A stretch of 64,000 nt of DNA, from NCBI RefSeq assembly GCF_019679475.1, contig NZ_JAIEZP010000001.1, positions 1,488,001 to 1,552,000 on the forward strand, read 5' to 3'. Both the position numbers and the translations under genes were made by a program. A model generated the notes under the pieces. That model saw only the letters and a list, made by a program, of their open reading frames with translations, made no database searches and was not told the DNA's origin. Source of the DNA: Hyphomonas sediminis (lineage in GTDB: Bacteria; Pseudomonadota; Alphaproteobacteria; Caulobacterales; Hyphomonadaceae). How positions within the stretch are numbered: the first letter of the stretch is position 1; each line of letters begins with the position of its first letter. Positions 24,961-33,817 of this stretch are shown here, one piece after another.

Positions 24961-26229
24961 TCAGGCCGTTTCGGGCGCGATTGTGCGCACGCCTTTGTCG
25001 CCGCGTTTCAGGATGGCGGTGACGGCGAGGTCGGCGGTGACGTTGCCGACGGTGCGGAAGATGTCCGGGATGACTTCGACGGCGAGCAGCAGGGGCAGAA
25101 GCTCGATCGGGGCGCCCATGGCAAAGCAGATGGGGACGACCGAGACGAAGAAGCTGACCTGGCCCGGAAGGCCGACTGAAGAGATCGACACGGCGAAGGC
25201 GACGAGGCCGGCGGCGAGCATCTGGCCGGGCGTCGGCGTGATGCCGGAGACGTGGCAGATGAAGAGGGCGACGGCGAGATTGGCGACCGGGCTGGTAAGG
25301 CGGAAGACGGCGACCGACAATGGAAGCACGAGACCGGCGACATGCTCAGGCACATCCAGGTTGCGCCGCGCGCTTTCGACCATGACCGGCAGCGTGCCGA
25401 TGGACGACTGGGTGGAGAAGGCGACGACCTGTGCTTCAGAAACGGCGCGGGCAAAGCGCAAGGGACCGACGCCGGCGAAGATGGCGGCGAGCGGATAGCA
25501 GATGAGCACGACGGCGATACAGGCGGCCGAGACCAGCACGACATAATGGAAGAGGGCGCCGGTGGAGCCGAGGCCGCCGCGCAGGCCGAGCGTGAGCGCC
25601 AGAGCGAAGACGCCGACGGGCGCGGCCCAGAGCACCCATTTGACGATGACGATCATCGCATCGGCCACCGCATCGAAGAAGGAGACGAGTAGCACGCGCT
25701 GCTGGTCTGGCAGGCGGGTAACGGCGAAGGCAAAGAAGAGGGCGAAGATGACCAGCGGCAGGATGGCGTTGCTGGCTGCCGCGGCGAGCGGGTTTGACGG
25801 GATGAGCGAGGTGACCCAGGCGGCAAAGTCGATCGTCTGGGGCGCGGCAACTTCGCCGCCGGTGGCCCCGGCGATCAGGGCGCGGGCGCTCTCCGGGTTT
25901 ACCGGCAGGGCGGCAAGGGCGGCCTCGACGCCGATGAAGGTGAGGATCGTTGCGCCGATGAGCAGCGCGGTAAACCAGCCAACGGCGCGGGCGGCAAGGC
26001 GGCCAGCGGACATCGCATCGGAGACCGCCGCCACGCCAACGACGAGGAGCGAGAAGACCAGCGGGATGACCGTCATCTGAAGGCAGCCGAGCCAGACCGA
26101 GCCGATGGCCTGCGCGGTCTTCAACAGCCATTCCGGCGCAGGGCTGCCGCCGGCGATGAGCGCGCCGCCGATGAGGCCGAGAGCCAGCGCGGCGAGAACG
26201 CGCGCTGACAGCGATTTCAGAAAAGACAT
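24961..26229 (-). CDS. Dicarboxylate/amino acid:cation symporter (DAACS family)
   Basis: A 422-aa inner-membrane symporter related to DctA/GltP. The start at 26229 follows GGGAGG and begins MSFLKSLSARVLAALALGLI; the longer frame reading is unsupported. Eight-helix transporter features: GxxGxxFL-like STQSSIGTLPVMVESA near residue 275 (serine-rich hairpin) and SSVGLPGQVSFF near 360. Substrates of the family are C4-dicarboxylates, glutamate or aspartate with Na+ or H+. It lies between repeat-rich gaps. Confidence 0.88.
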   Translation of the reverse strand: MSFLKSLSARVLAALALGLIGGALIAGGSPAPEWLLKTAQAIGSVWLGCLQMTVIPLVFSLLVVGVAAVSDAMSAGRLAARAVGWFTALLIGATILTFIGVEAALAALPVNPESARALIAGATGGEVAAPQTIDFAAWVTSLIPSNPLAAAASNAILPLVIFALFFAFAVTRLPDQQRVLLVSFFDAVADAMIVIVKWVLWAAPVGVFALALTLGLRGGLGSTGALFHYVVLVSAACIAVVLICYPLAAIFAGVGPLRFARAVSEAQVVAFSTQSSIGTLPVMVESARRNLDVPEHVAGLVLPLSVAVFRLTSPVANLAVALFICHVSGITPTPGQMLAAGLVAFAVSISSVGLPGQVSFFVSVVPICFAMGAPIELLPLLLAVEVIPDIFRTVGNVTADLAVTAILKRGDKGVRTIAPETA

Positions 26230-26336
26230 GCCAAGCCTCCCATTTGCCCTGCCTAGCTTCTGAGCATCGCATGGGCGGAGGCGCAAGCGCCGATGGGCAT
26301 CTTGGGGGGGGCGGAGCGGCGTCGAGAGGGCGGTAT

Positions 26337-26377
26337 ACCCTCACCCCCAACCCCCTCTCCCTTGGGGAGAGGGGGCT
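26337..26377. repeat. D-type intergenic repeat downstream of slt
   Basis: CCCTCACCCCCAACCCCCTC followed by a stem CCCCCTCTCC/GGAGAGGGGG with the loop CTTGG. It abuts the end of the slt gene (minus strand) and could act as its terminator stem. Confidence 0.8.
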
Positions 26378-26383
26378 TTGAGG

Positions 26384-28555
26384 TTAGCGGCGGCCGCGTT
26401 TGAGGTCTTCGGCGATCTGGATGTCGGCTTCGTCGCCGGTGATCCGATGACGGTAGACCTGGATATTCTCGAGCACGCGCTGGACGTAGTTGCGGGTTTC
26501 CGAGAAGGGGATGAACTCCACCCAGTCGACCGGATCGATCTGGCCGGTGCGCGGGTCGCCATAATCGCGGGCCCACTGGCTGGGGCGGGAGGGGCCGGCG
26601 TTATAGGCGGCAGCCGTCATGATGTAGCTGCCATTGAATTGCTTGAGCAGCGTATCGAGGTGGAGGCCGCCGAGGGTCATGTTGTAACCCGGATCGTCCG
26701 TCAGCCAGGATTGCTGATAGGGCATGCCGCGCAGGCGGGCTTCATTGCGCGCGGTCGACGGCATGAACTGCATCAGGCCGAGGGCGCCGACGGAGCTGCG
26801 GGCTTTCGGGTTGAACTCGCTTTCCTGGCGCGTGATGGCGAGGATGAAGGCCTGCTCCACCTGCGGCTGGCGCGACAGCGGATGCATCAGGACAGGATAG
26901 GCCGCATCGGGCGCAACGACGCCTTTGAAGAGGCCGGCCTTGCCCGCGCGCACGGCGGTGTCGGGCTGGTCGAACTGGTGGTTCACCCGGGCGAGCAATT
27001 CAAATTCGGCGGGCGTGGAGAGAATGTCGTCGAGATGGTGGGAGAAGGTGCGGTAGGTGCCCATCTCGCGGGTTTCGCCGATGAGGCGCAGGGCCTTGAC
27101 CATCGGGTCATTCTCGAAGGCTTCGATTTCCTCCGGAGCCGGAACAATCGACGGGCCGAGATGGATCTTGCGATCCCCGAGGCGCTCTGCCGAGAGCTGT
27201 CCGTAATAGGTGTATTTGTGGCCGGCGGCGGCGCCATAGGCGAGGGTGGCCTGTTCGGGCTGGCCCAGCGCATCGCGGGCGCGCCCGGTCCAATACTGGC
27301 CGCGCGAGAGGCTGACCGGGGAGGAGACGCCGTTGGTCATCGTCTCGAAATGCTTCACGCCGCGCGCGGCATCGCCATTCAGACGCAGGGCGATCCAGCC
27401 GGAGATCCATTCGGCCTCGGCAAAGTCTGCCCCTTCGGACATGCCATGGGGCGCGGCCATCTGGTAGGCACGGGTGTAGTTGCGGGCTTTGAGATCATTG
27501 CGGATGGCGATGGCGCGCTCGTCCCAGAGGCGGCCACGGCCCGCGGCGGGCACGTCCTTGCCGTTGATCTGGGTCAGCAGGGGCGCGACGCTGTCGTCGA
27601 GATCCTTGGCGCGGCGCCAGCGGGCGCGTTCGTAGAGCAGGCCCGGATGGGACTGGAGATTGGCAGGTACGGCCTGGATGGCGGCGTCGACATTCCTCGC
27701 GCGCTTGGACAGGGCAATGCGCGCATCGGTGAGCTTGCGATAATCGGCGGTGAGCTGGGGCTTGAGGGCCTCGGCATTGGAGCGCTGGCCGGTCCAGAGA
27801 AGGAAGTCGACGCGGGCGCGGTGATCGTCCTGGCTGAGCGACTGGCCCCAGCGGGCGAGCACGGTGCGCTGGAGGCTCGAATCCATCGAATTGTTGCGCC
27901 AGGCATCGCGGATCACTTCCTCGGCGCGGGCAGACTGGCCGGTGGCGCGCAGGGCGTTGGCGAGGGCGACCTTGCCGGCGCCGGTGATGGGCCCGGATTC
28001 CTCCAGCCATTTCACCTTCGCCTCGGAGGAGAGGTTTGACTGGTCGATGATCTCTTCGGCGCGGCGGCGCATCTTGGAGGTCTGCGGCCAGGTGGAGAGG
28101 GTGGTGAGAGCGTAGCTGAGCTCGTCGAACGTCATGCCGGGCACGCCATCGGAGGCGCGCTTCCAGAGGATGACATCGCGGACGGTCTCGTCCGACGCAT
28201 CGTATTGCAGGCGGGAAAGCTCGCTCCAGGCGCCGCGATCAGCCGCGCGGAAGGCGGCGGTGACCTGGGCAACCGAGCCGGGATTGGCGGTCAGCACATT
28301 GATGGCGCCGGGAAACGCGCCGGGCGTTGCAGCCGGCGTTGTGGGGGCGACCGCCGGGCCGGTGGCGCCGGGCAGCTGAACGCCGGGGGTGAGCGGGCGC
28401 AGGATGGGCGCGGGCAGCGTTTCCCCGCTGGGCGCGGCCGCCGGAACCGGAGAATCGGCGCGCGGCTTCAGGCTGGGCGCCTCAGGCCGGGATGCGGCAG
28501 ACGTGCCCGTAAGAAGGAAAGAAATCGCGACAAAAACAGCGGAAATGCGGATCAT
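26384..28555 (-). CDS. slt: Soluble lytic murein transglycosylase
   Basis: A 723-aa periplasmic enzyme that cleaves peptidoglycan glycan strands to 1,6-anhydro products. The start at 28555 gives the signal MIRISAVFVAISFLLTGTSA. A long superhelical repeat domain follows, then the catalytic SLT domain: ITRQESEFNP with Glu578, GALGLMQFMPSTA and AYNAGPSR near 660. It is divergent from dapA-smpB, an arrangement common in alphaproteobacteria. Confidence 0.94.
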   Translation of the reverse strand: MIRISAVFVAISFLLTGTSAASRPEAPSLKPRADSPVPAAAPSGETLPAPILRPLTPGVQLPGATGPAVAPTTPAATPGAFPGAINVLTANPGSVAQVTAAFRAADRGAWSELSRLQYDASDETVRDVILWKRASDGVPGMTFDELSYALTTLSTWPQTSKMRRRAEEIIDQSNLSSEAKVKWLEESGPITGAGKVALANALRATGQSARAEEVIRDAWRNNSMDSSLQRTVLARWGQSLSQDDHRARVDFLLWTGQRSNAEALKPQLTADYRKLTDARIALSKRARNVDAAIQAVPANLQSHPGLLYERARWRRAKDLDDSVAPLLTQINGKDVPAAGRGRLWDERAIAIRNDLKARNYTRAYQMAAPHGMSEGADFAEAEWISGWIALRLNGDAARGVKHFETMTNGVSSPVSLSRGQYWTGRARDALGQPEQATLAYGAAAGHKYTYYGQLSAERLGDRKIHLGPSIVPAPEEIEAFENDPMVKALRLIGETREMGTYRTFSHHLDDILSTPAEFELLARVNHQFDQPDTAVRAGKAGLFKGVVAPDAAYPVLMHPLSRQPQVEQAFILAITRQESEFNPKARSSVGALGLMQFMPSTARNEARLRGMPYQQSWLTDDPGYNMTLGGLHLDTLLKQFNGSYIMTAAAYNAGPSRPSQWARDYGDPRTGQIDPVDWVEFIPFSETRNYVQRVLENIQVYRHRITGDEADIQIAEDLKRGRR

Positions 28556-28655
28556 GGAACAGCTCACCCGAGTTTATTTCTGCGCCAAAGCGTGACAAGT
28601 CAGAAGACTGAGCCTAGCACGCAAATCCCAACCAATCCCTGAACGGCACGTTAAA

Positions 28656-29537
28656 ATGTTTCACGGCTCAATCCCAGCCCTTGTAACACCCTTCAAGAAT
28701 GGCGCCCTCGACCGGGCTGCCTTCGCCAACCTTGTGGAGCGCCAGATCGCCGGCGGCTCTGCGGCGCTGGTGCCGGTCGGCACGACGGGCGAAACCTCCA
28801 CCCTCTCGACCGAAGAGCATAAGGAGGTTGTCTCGCTGTGTGTTGACGTGGCGGCAGGACGCGTGCCGGTGATCGCCGGGGCGGGCTCCAACTCCACCGA
28901 TGAGGCGATTGACCTTGTGGCCCATGCCAAGGCCGTGGGCGCGGACGCCGCGCTGGTCGTCTGCCCGTATTACAACAACCCCAACCAGGACGGCCTCTAC
29001 GCTCATTTCAAAGCCATCAACGATGCCGTGGCCCTGCCTGTCGTGCTTTATAATGTACCGGGACGTACCGTGGTGGACCTGAAACCGGAAACCGTGGCGC
29101 GGCTGGCGAAGCTGCCCAACGTGGTCGGCATCAAGGACGCGACCGGCGATATGGACCGCGTGAGCCTGCATTCGGCGCTGATCGCGGAAACGGAACAGTT
29201 CGTTCTGTTGTCGGGCGACGACCCGTCTGCGCTCGGCTTCCTGGCCATGGGCGGGGCAGGCTGTATCTCTGTGACGGCGAATGTGATGCCGGAAGCCTGC
29301 GCGGCAATGCACAAGGCGTTCTATGCCGGCGACCTGAAAACCGCGCAGGAAATCGAGCGCCGGCTGATCCAGCTGCACCGCGCGATGTTCTGCTCGCCCT
29401 CGCCGGGGCCGGCGAAATATGCGCTCTCGCGCCTCGGCCTTTGCGCGCCGGATGTGCGCCTGCCGCTGACCGGGCCGGACGCGACGGCCTGCGAACAGGT
29501 CGACGTGGCCATGGCGCTGGCGGGCCTGAGCACCTAA
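28656..29537 (+). CDS. dapA: 4-hydroxy-tetrahydrodipicolinate synthase
   Basis: A 293-aa TIM-barrel aldolase condensing pyruvate with aspartate semialdehyde in the diaminopimelate/lysine pathway, cytoplasmic. Residues visible: GTTGE near 42-46, Tyr132 in YNVPGRT, and the Schiff-base Lys160 in GIKDATGD. The length matches the family. It is followed 9 bases later by smpB in the same direction, and the pair is a common alphaproteobacterial arrangement. Confidence 0.97.
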   Translation: MFHGSIPALVTPFKNGALDRAAFANLVERQIAGGSAALVPVGTTGETSTLSTEEHKEVVSLCVDVAAGRVPVIAGAGSNSTDEAIDLVAHAKAVGADAALVVCPYYNNPNQDGLYAHFKAINDAVALPVVLYNVPGRTVVDLKPETVARLAKLPNVVGIKDATGDMDRVSLHSALIAETEQFVLLSGDDPSALGFLAMGGAGCISVTANVMPEACAAMHKAFYAGDLKTAQEIERRLIQLHRAMFCSPSPGPAKYALSRLGLCAPDVRLPLTGPDATACEQVDVAMALAGLST

Positions 29538-29546
29538 GTAGCGTTG

Positions 29547-30032
29547 ATGGCAACGAAGAAGAACGAACAGATCAAAGGCCGGACCGACGGGCTGGTGGCG
29601 GAAAACCGCCGCTCCCGGCGCGATTATTCCGTGGAGGATACGCTGGAGGCCGGCGTGATGCTGGTGGGCTCCGAGGTGAAATCCCTGCGCGAGGGCCGCG
29701 CCAACATCGCCGAGGCCTATGCCTCGGTGGAGCAGGGCGAGCTGTGGCTGATCAATGCCGAAATCCAGACCTATGCCGGGGCCAACCAGTTCAACCATGA
29801 GCCGCGCCGGAAACGGAAGCTGCTCGTCTCCAAGCGCGAACTGGCGAAGCTGAGCCAGGAAATCGAGCGGGCGGGGCGTACCATCGTGCCGCTGAAACTC
29901 TATTTCAACGACAAGGGCCGGGCGAAACTCCTGATCGGCGTCGCCACCGGCCGCAAGAACCACGACAAGCGCGAAAACGAAGCCAAGCGCGACTGGGCGC
30001 GGCAGAAGGCGCGGATCTTGAAGGCGGGCTGA
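29547..30032 (+). CDS. smpB: SsrA-binding protein
   Basis: A 161-aa OB-fold protein that binds tmRNA and carries it to stalled ribosomes. Core motifs: [30 protein letters not shown], and the C-terminal basic tail [20 protein letters not shown]. The ATG at 29547 is used; a TTG three bases upstream would add one residue. No tmRNA gene is seen in the window. Confidence 0.97.
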   Translation: MATKKNEQIKGRTDGLVAENRRSRRDYSVEDTLEAGVMLVGSEVKSLREGRANIAEAYASVEQGELWLINAEIQTYAGANQFNHEPRRKRKLLVSKRELAKLSQEIERAGRTIVPLKLYFNDKGRAKLLIGVATGRKNHDKRENEAKRDWARQKARILKAG

Positions 30033-30072
30033 GCCTGCCGGTTTTGCGGCGCTCTGAAATTCCTCGCATCGT

Positions 30073-30258
30073 CTTCCCGGAATTTGCGGAGCAAATGTCC
30101 GGGAACCCGTTCTTCAGAAAGGCTGGGTCCCGGTCTTCACCCCGGATCAAGTCCGGGGCGAAACCGGGATGACGGTCCCATAAGCAGGATGGGTGCGGCG
30201 GCCCTCACCTCCCACGCCCTTCGGGCGCGGGCCCCTCCTCTCCCGGAGGGAGAGGGGT
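30073..30258. repeat. Composite intergenic repeat, copy 2 (B-C-D modules)
   Basis: Same order as 24741-24884. B (30075-30104) differs from copy 1 in one base of the loop (GGA for GGC). C (30122-30175) has a longer inner stem around CCCCGGATCAAGTCCGGGG. D (30202-30258) is CCCTCACCTCCCA, an inner hairpin CGCCC-TTCG-GGGCG-like, then GGCCCCTCCTCTCCC with its complementary half. No gene is seen in the 327-base gap 30033-30359. Confidence 0.88.
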
Positions 30259-30301
30259 TTAACCGCGCCATCTCAATGCAACAGTTCGGCTGTATGCCAC
30301 T

Positions 30302-30359
30302 TGCTCCTCTCCCTCCGGGAGAGGAGGGGCCCATTGCGCAGCAATGGGAGGTGAGGGGC
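30302..30359. repeat. D-type repeat in inverted orientation with a different inner hairpin
   Basis: Reverse complement of the D module at 30202-30258. Outer blocks are the same; the inner hairpin instead reads ATTGC-TGC-GCAAT on the minus strand, so the base sequence changes while pairing is kept. The two copies flank a 43-base AT-richer spacer and together could form one long hairpin. Confidence 0.85.
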
Positions 30360-31403
30360 CTACACGTTCAGATCAAAGACCATCTTCATGGCGCCCTCTG
30401 TGCGCTTGTCGAAGATGTCATACGCGCGGGCGCCGTCTGACAGGGGCATCGTGTGGGTGATGTATTTCTCCGGCTTGATGCGGCCGGACTGGACGAGCGG
30501 GATCAGTTCGGGCCATTCCTGGGGAACTGAACATGTCCCGATACGGAAGGTGAGGCCCATGCCGAAGGCTTTCGACATCGGGAACTCGAACGTGCGGTCC
30601 TGAGCGACGCCGACGACCGAGACCGTGCTGCGCTTGCCCGAGAGGCCGAGGGCGGCGCGGATGGTGGCCGAATGGCCGACGGCTTCGATGACGCTGTCGC
30701 ACATGCGGCCTTTGGTGGCCTCCTGGATGATGGCGCGGGCATCTGCCGGGTCTGGCGTTTCAAGGCCGATGGCGCGGCCGGCGGCGCGGCGCTCTTCCAC
30801 AAGGTCGATCCCGAAGACGCGCGAGGCGCCCATGATGAAGGCCGCTTCTGCCGCCAGCAGGCCAATAGGACCAAGACCGACGACGGCGACGGTGGCGCCG
30901 CGCTGGATGTCGGCATTGCGGGCACCGAACCAGGCGGTGGCGAGGGCGTCGGTCATCATCAGGGCCTGATCGAGGCTGATGCCGTCCGGGATTTTCTGGG
31001 CGTTGAAGTCGGCGGCGGGTACACGGACGGCTTCGGCCTGGCAGCCCTGGAGCTTTGAGGAGAGGCCGTAGCAGCTGCCCGAGTTTGTTTCGCAACGGTT
31101 GACCACGCCGGCGAGGCAGGCGCGGCACTGGCCGCACCCGACGGCCGCCGAGATCATGACCTTGTCGCCCACTTTCAGCTGGCGGACGCCGCGGCCAATT
31201 TCGACCACTTCGCCGACCGCCTCATGGCCGACGCAATAGCCGGTATCCTCCGAGAAGGTTTCGCCATGATAGATGTGCAGGTCGCTGCCGCAGATGGCGC
31301 ATTTATCGACCTTGATGATCGCGTCGCGGTCATCCTGCAGGTCGGGGTCTTTCATCGACTCGAAGGCGATGTCGCGCGGGCCGCGATAGACGAGAGCTTT
31401 CAT
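30360..31403 (-). CDS. Zinc-dependent alcohol dehydrogenase
   Basis: A 347-aa medium-chain dehydrogenase. Catalytic zinc ligands are in CAICGSD (Cys35, Cys38 region) and VGHE; the structural zinc lobe has four Cys (90, 93, 96, 104). The Rossmann motif VGLGPIGLLA is near residue 172. It is the last gene of the minus-strand operon with the acyl-CoA dehydrogenase (25 bases upstream) and phosphotransferase. Its stop codon touches a D-type repeat. Substrate unknown; hydroxy-acid or diol oxidation would suit the operon. Confidence 0.88.
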   Translation of the reverse strand: MKALVYRGPRDIAFESMKDPDLQDDRDAIIKVDKCAICGSDLHIYHGETFSEDTGYCVGHEAVGEVVEIGRGVRQLKVGDKVMISAAVGCGQCRACLAGVVNRCETNSGSCYGLSSKLQGCQAEAVRVPAADFNAQKIPDGISLDQALMMTDALATAWFGARNADIQRGATVAVVGLGPIGLLAAEAAFIMGASRVFGIDLVEERRAAGRAIGLETPDPADARAIIQEATKGRMCDSVIEAVGHSATIRAALGLSGKRSTVSVVGVAQDRTFEFPMSKAFGMGLTFRIGTCSVPQEWPELIPLVQSGRIKPEKYITHTMPLSDGARAYDIFDKRTEGAMKMVFDLNV

Positions 31404-31428
31404 GGCGAATCCTCCTTGGGCGGACCGG

Positions 31429-32655
31429 TTAGCGAGCCGGAAGCGCGTTGTATTCCTGGATCTTCATCTTGCCGAGCTGGGACATGTGGACTTCATCCGG
31501 GCCATCCGCGATGCGCAGGAAGCGGTTGAGGGTGAAGAAGTCTGCCACCGGCGTGTCGCCGCTGACGCCCATGCCGCCATGGGCCTGGATGGCGCGGTCG
31601 CACACGGTTTGCGCCATCTGGGGCGCGATGACCTTGATGGCGGCGATGAGATCCTTGGCGACCTTATTGCCATACCGGTCCATCGCGTCAGCCGCTTTCA
31701 GCGTGAGCAGGCGGGCCATTTCGATCTCGCAGAAGCTTTTGGCGACATCCTGGCGGATGGAGGACTGGTCGGCGAGCTTGCGGCCGAAGGCGACGCGGTT
31801 TTCCACGCGGCGGGACATGATTTCAAGCGCACGCTGGGCCTGGCCGATGGAGCGCATGCAGTGGTGAATGCGGCCCGGTCCAAGGCGGCCTTGCGCAATC
31901 TCGAAGCCGCGGCCTTCGCCGAGGATGAGGTTTTCCTTGGGAACGCGGACATTTTCAAAGCGCAGCTCGCTTTCGCCGCCGGGAGAGTTCTTCGAGCCGA
32001 AGACGGTCTGCTGGCGGACGATGGTGATACCCGGCGTGGTGGGCTCCACGAGGATCTGCGAGTGTTGCTGGTGGCGCGGATTGTCGAGCAGGGTCTTGCC
32101 CATGACGATCCAGATCTTGCAGTTCGGGTTCATCGCGCCGGAGATCCACCATTTGCGGCCATTGAGCACGTAGTGATCGCCATCGGGCATGATGGCGAGC
32201 TCAAGATTGGTGGCGTCGGAGGAGGCGACCTGCGGCTCTGTCATCACATAAGCCGAGCGGATGGTGCCTTCGAGCAGCGGCTTCAGCCAGCGTTCCTGCT
32301 GGGCGGGGGTGCCGAACTTGGCGAGGACTTCCATATTGCCGGTGTCGGGCGCCGAGCAGTTGAAGTATTCGGAGGAATGGGGCACGCGGCCCATGATCTC
32401 CGCCAGCGGCGCATATTCGAGGTTGGTGAGGCCGGGGCTGAACTCGCCATATTCATGCGGCAGGAACAGGTTCCACAGGCCCTCGCCGCGCGCGATGTCT
32501 TTCAGCTTGTCGATGCCCGGCCAGCGCTTCCAGAGGTTTGCCGGATCGTCGTTCCAGTCCACATGCTCCTGCTCTGTGGGGTAAACGTGCTTGTCGAAGA
32601 AGGCTTCGAGGCGGTTGATGAGGTCTTGCGTCTTGGCGCTGTGTTCGAACTGCAT
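31429..32655 (-). CDS. Acyl-CoA dehydrogenase, ACAD10/11-like
   Basis: A 408-aa flavoprotein with the N terminus MQFEHSAKTQDLINRLEAFFDKHVYP typical of ACAD10/11 and bacterial LvaC-like enzymes. Motifs: YVMTEPQVASSDATN near 138, HYVLNGRKWWISGA near 163, QAHGGMGVSGDTPVADFF near 368 at the C terminus. Fused ACAD10/11 proteins carry a phosphotransferase next to this domain; here that partner is the separate gene upstream, 53 bases away. Confidence 0.9.
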   Translation of the reverse strand: MQFEHSAKTQDLINRLEAFFDKHVYPTEQEHVDWNDDPANLWKRWPGIDKLKDIARGEGLWNLFLPHEYGEFSPGLTNLEYAPLAEIMGRVPHSSEYFNCSAPDTGNMEVLAKFGTPAQQERWLKPLLEGTIRSAYVMTEPQVASSDATNLELAIMPDGDHYVLNGRKWWISGAMNPNCKIWIVMGKTLLDNPRHQQHSQILVEPTTPGITIVRQQTVFGSKNSPGGESELRFENVRVPKENLILGEGRGFEIAQGRLGPGRIHHCMRSIGQAQRALEIMSRRVENRVAFGRKLADQSSIRQDVAKSFCEIEMARLLTLKAADAMDRYGNKVAKDLIAAIKVIAPQMAQTVCDRAIQAHGGMGVSGDTPVADFFTLNRFLRIADGPDEVHMSQLGKMKIQEYNALPAR

Positions 32656-32708
32656 GGGGTTTCCTGTTTCTTCTCGTCTGTTCTTGTTTTTGCGGGCGTA
32701 GTCCGGGG

Positions 32709-33740
32709 TCAGCTGATCCAGCGCAGGGCGCGTTCGAGCAGCCAGATGGTGCGGCGGTGGAGGTCGTCGCCGGTTTCCTTTGGCGCCTTGCCGGCGCAGG
32801 CGCGCGCATAGGTGCCCTCGAGGATGATGCCGAGCTTGTAGCAGGCGAGGACGCCGTACCAGTGGATGCCGGAAAGGTCGCGCGTGGTTTGCCGGGCGTA
32901 ATGGGCGACGAGTTCGTCCGCCGTCGGAAATCCTTCCCAGGGCTGGACGGCGACTGTGCCGGCGCTGGAGCGGTCGGCATCATCCGGCCAGGTGGCCAGC
33001 AGCCAGCCGAGATCGAGCAGCGGATCGCCGATGGTTGTCAGTTCCCAGTCGACAATGGCGGCAAGGCGCGGGGCATCGAAGCGGAACATGACATTGGCGA
33101 GGTGGTAATCGCCATGGATGATGCCGGGCTGGAAGTTTTGCGGGCGGTGGGCGTCGAGCCAGTCGCCGACGCGGTTGATGCCGGGGATATCCTTGCGGCC
33201 ATCCCATTCGGGGATCTCGGCATAGCTTTCCAGTTGGGCCTTCCAGCGGCTGACCTGACGCTCCAGGTAATTGTCCGGCTTGCCAAGGCCGGTGAGGCCG
33301 AGGGCGACATAATCCTGCGCGCCGAGGGCGGCGATGCCATCGACGAGAGAGAGGCCCATCTTGTGGCGGAGATCCGGCGAGCTGGCGAAGGGTTCGGGCA
33401 GGCCGGAGGTGGCATTGTAGCCGTCAACCGGTTCCATGAGATAGAAGGCGGCGCCGAGCACGGTCTCGTCCGGGCAGGCGGCGATGAGGCCGGGATGGGG
33501 CACATTGGTGCCCTTGAGGGCGGCCAGCATCCGCGCCTCGCGGCGCATTGTCTCGTTCGAGTTCGCACGCAGGACAGGCGGCGGGCGGCGCATTACATAG
33601 GTGCGGTCGGACCGGGTGAATTTGAGGAGGATATTCTGAGTGCCGCCAGCAAGCCGGACAGCGTTCTCGATTGGCCCGTTTCCGAGGCCTTCGCTGTCCA
33701 TCCAGGCGGCCAATACGGCAAGATCTACCGGATCGCTCAC
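32709..33740 (-). CDS. Phosphotransferase family protein (APH-like, ACAD10/11 kinase-domain-like)
   Basis: A 343-aa aminoglycoside-phosphotransferase-fold kinase. Catalytic loop IIHGDYHLANVMF (Asp about 207) and metal-binding DWELTTIGDPLLDLGW are near residues 205-235. The GTG start follows GGGAGGGAGC. Relatives include the kinase domain of ACAD10/11 and Pseudomonas LvaA, which phosphorylate the 4-hydroxyl of acyl-CoAs before elimination. It leads the operon and is divergent from a TetR gene. Confidence 0.88.
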   Translation of the reverse strand: MSDPVDLAVLAAWMDSEGLGNGPIENAVRLAGGTQNILLKFTRSDRTYVMRRPPPVLRANSNETMRREARMLAALKGTNVPHPGLIAACPDETVLGAAFYLMEPVDGYNATSGLPEPFASSPDLRHKMGLSLVDGIAALGAQDYVALGLTGLGKPDNYLERQVSRWKAQLESYAEIPEWDGRKDIPGINRVGDWLDAHRPQNFQPGIIHGDYHLANVMFRFDAPRLAAIVDWELTTIGDPLLDLGWLLATWPDDADRSSAGTVAVQPWEGFPTADELVAHYARQTTRDLSGIHWYGVLACYKLGIILEGTYARACAGKAPKETGDDLHRRTIWLLERALRWIS

Positions 33741-33772
33741 GCTCCCTCCCTTTAGTCTTTTAAATCATTTGG

Positions 33773-33797
33773 ATAATACGGTTGACCTAGGTTGACC
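33773..33797. promoter_or_regulatory. Direct/inverted repeat operator candidate between TetR and its target operon
   Basis: GGTTGACC occurs twice (33780-33787, 33790-33797) separated by TA, also giving a loose palindrome around CCTAGG. On the minus strand TATTAT (33773-33778) is a -10 candidate with the repeat over the -35 region. The divergent TetR gene starts at 33818, so the site could serve autoregulation and operon control. Confidence 0.55.
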
Positions 33798-33817
33798 CAG
33801 ATTGCAAGTATTGACGC

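Noticed and set aside
26378-28039. 553-codon antisense ORF over slt
   Set aside because: Shadow frame of a well-supported lytic transglycosylase.
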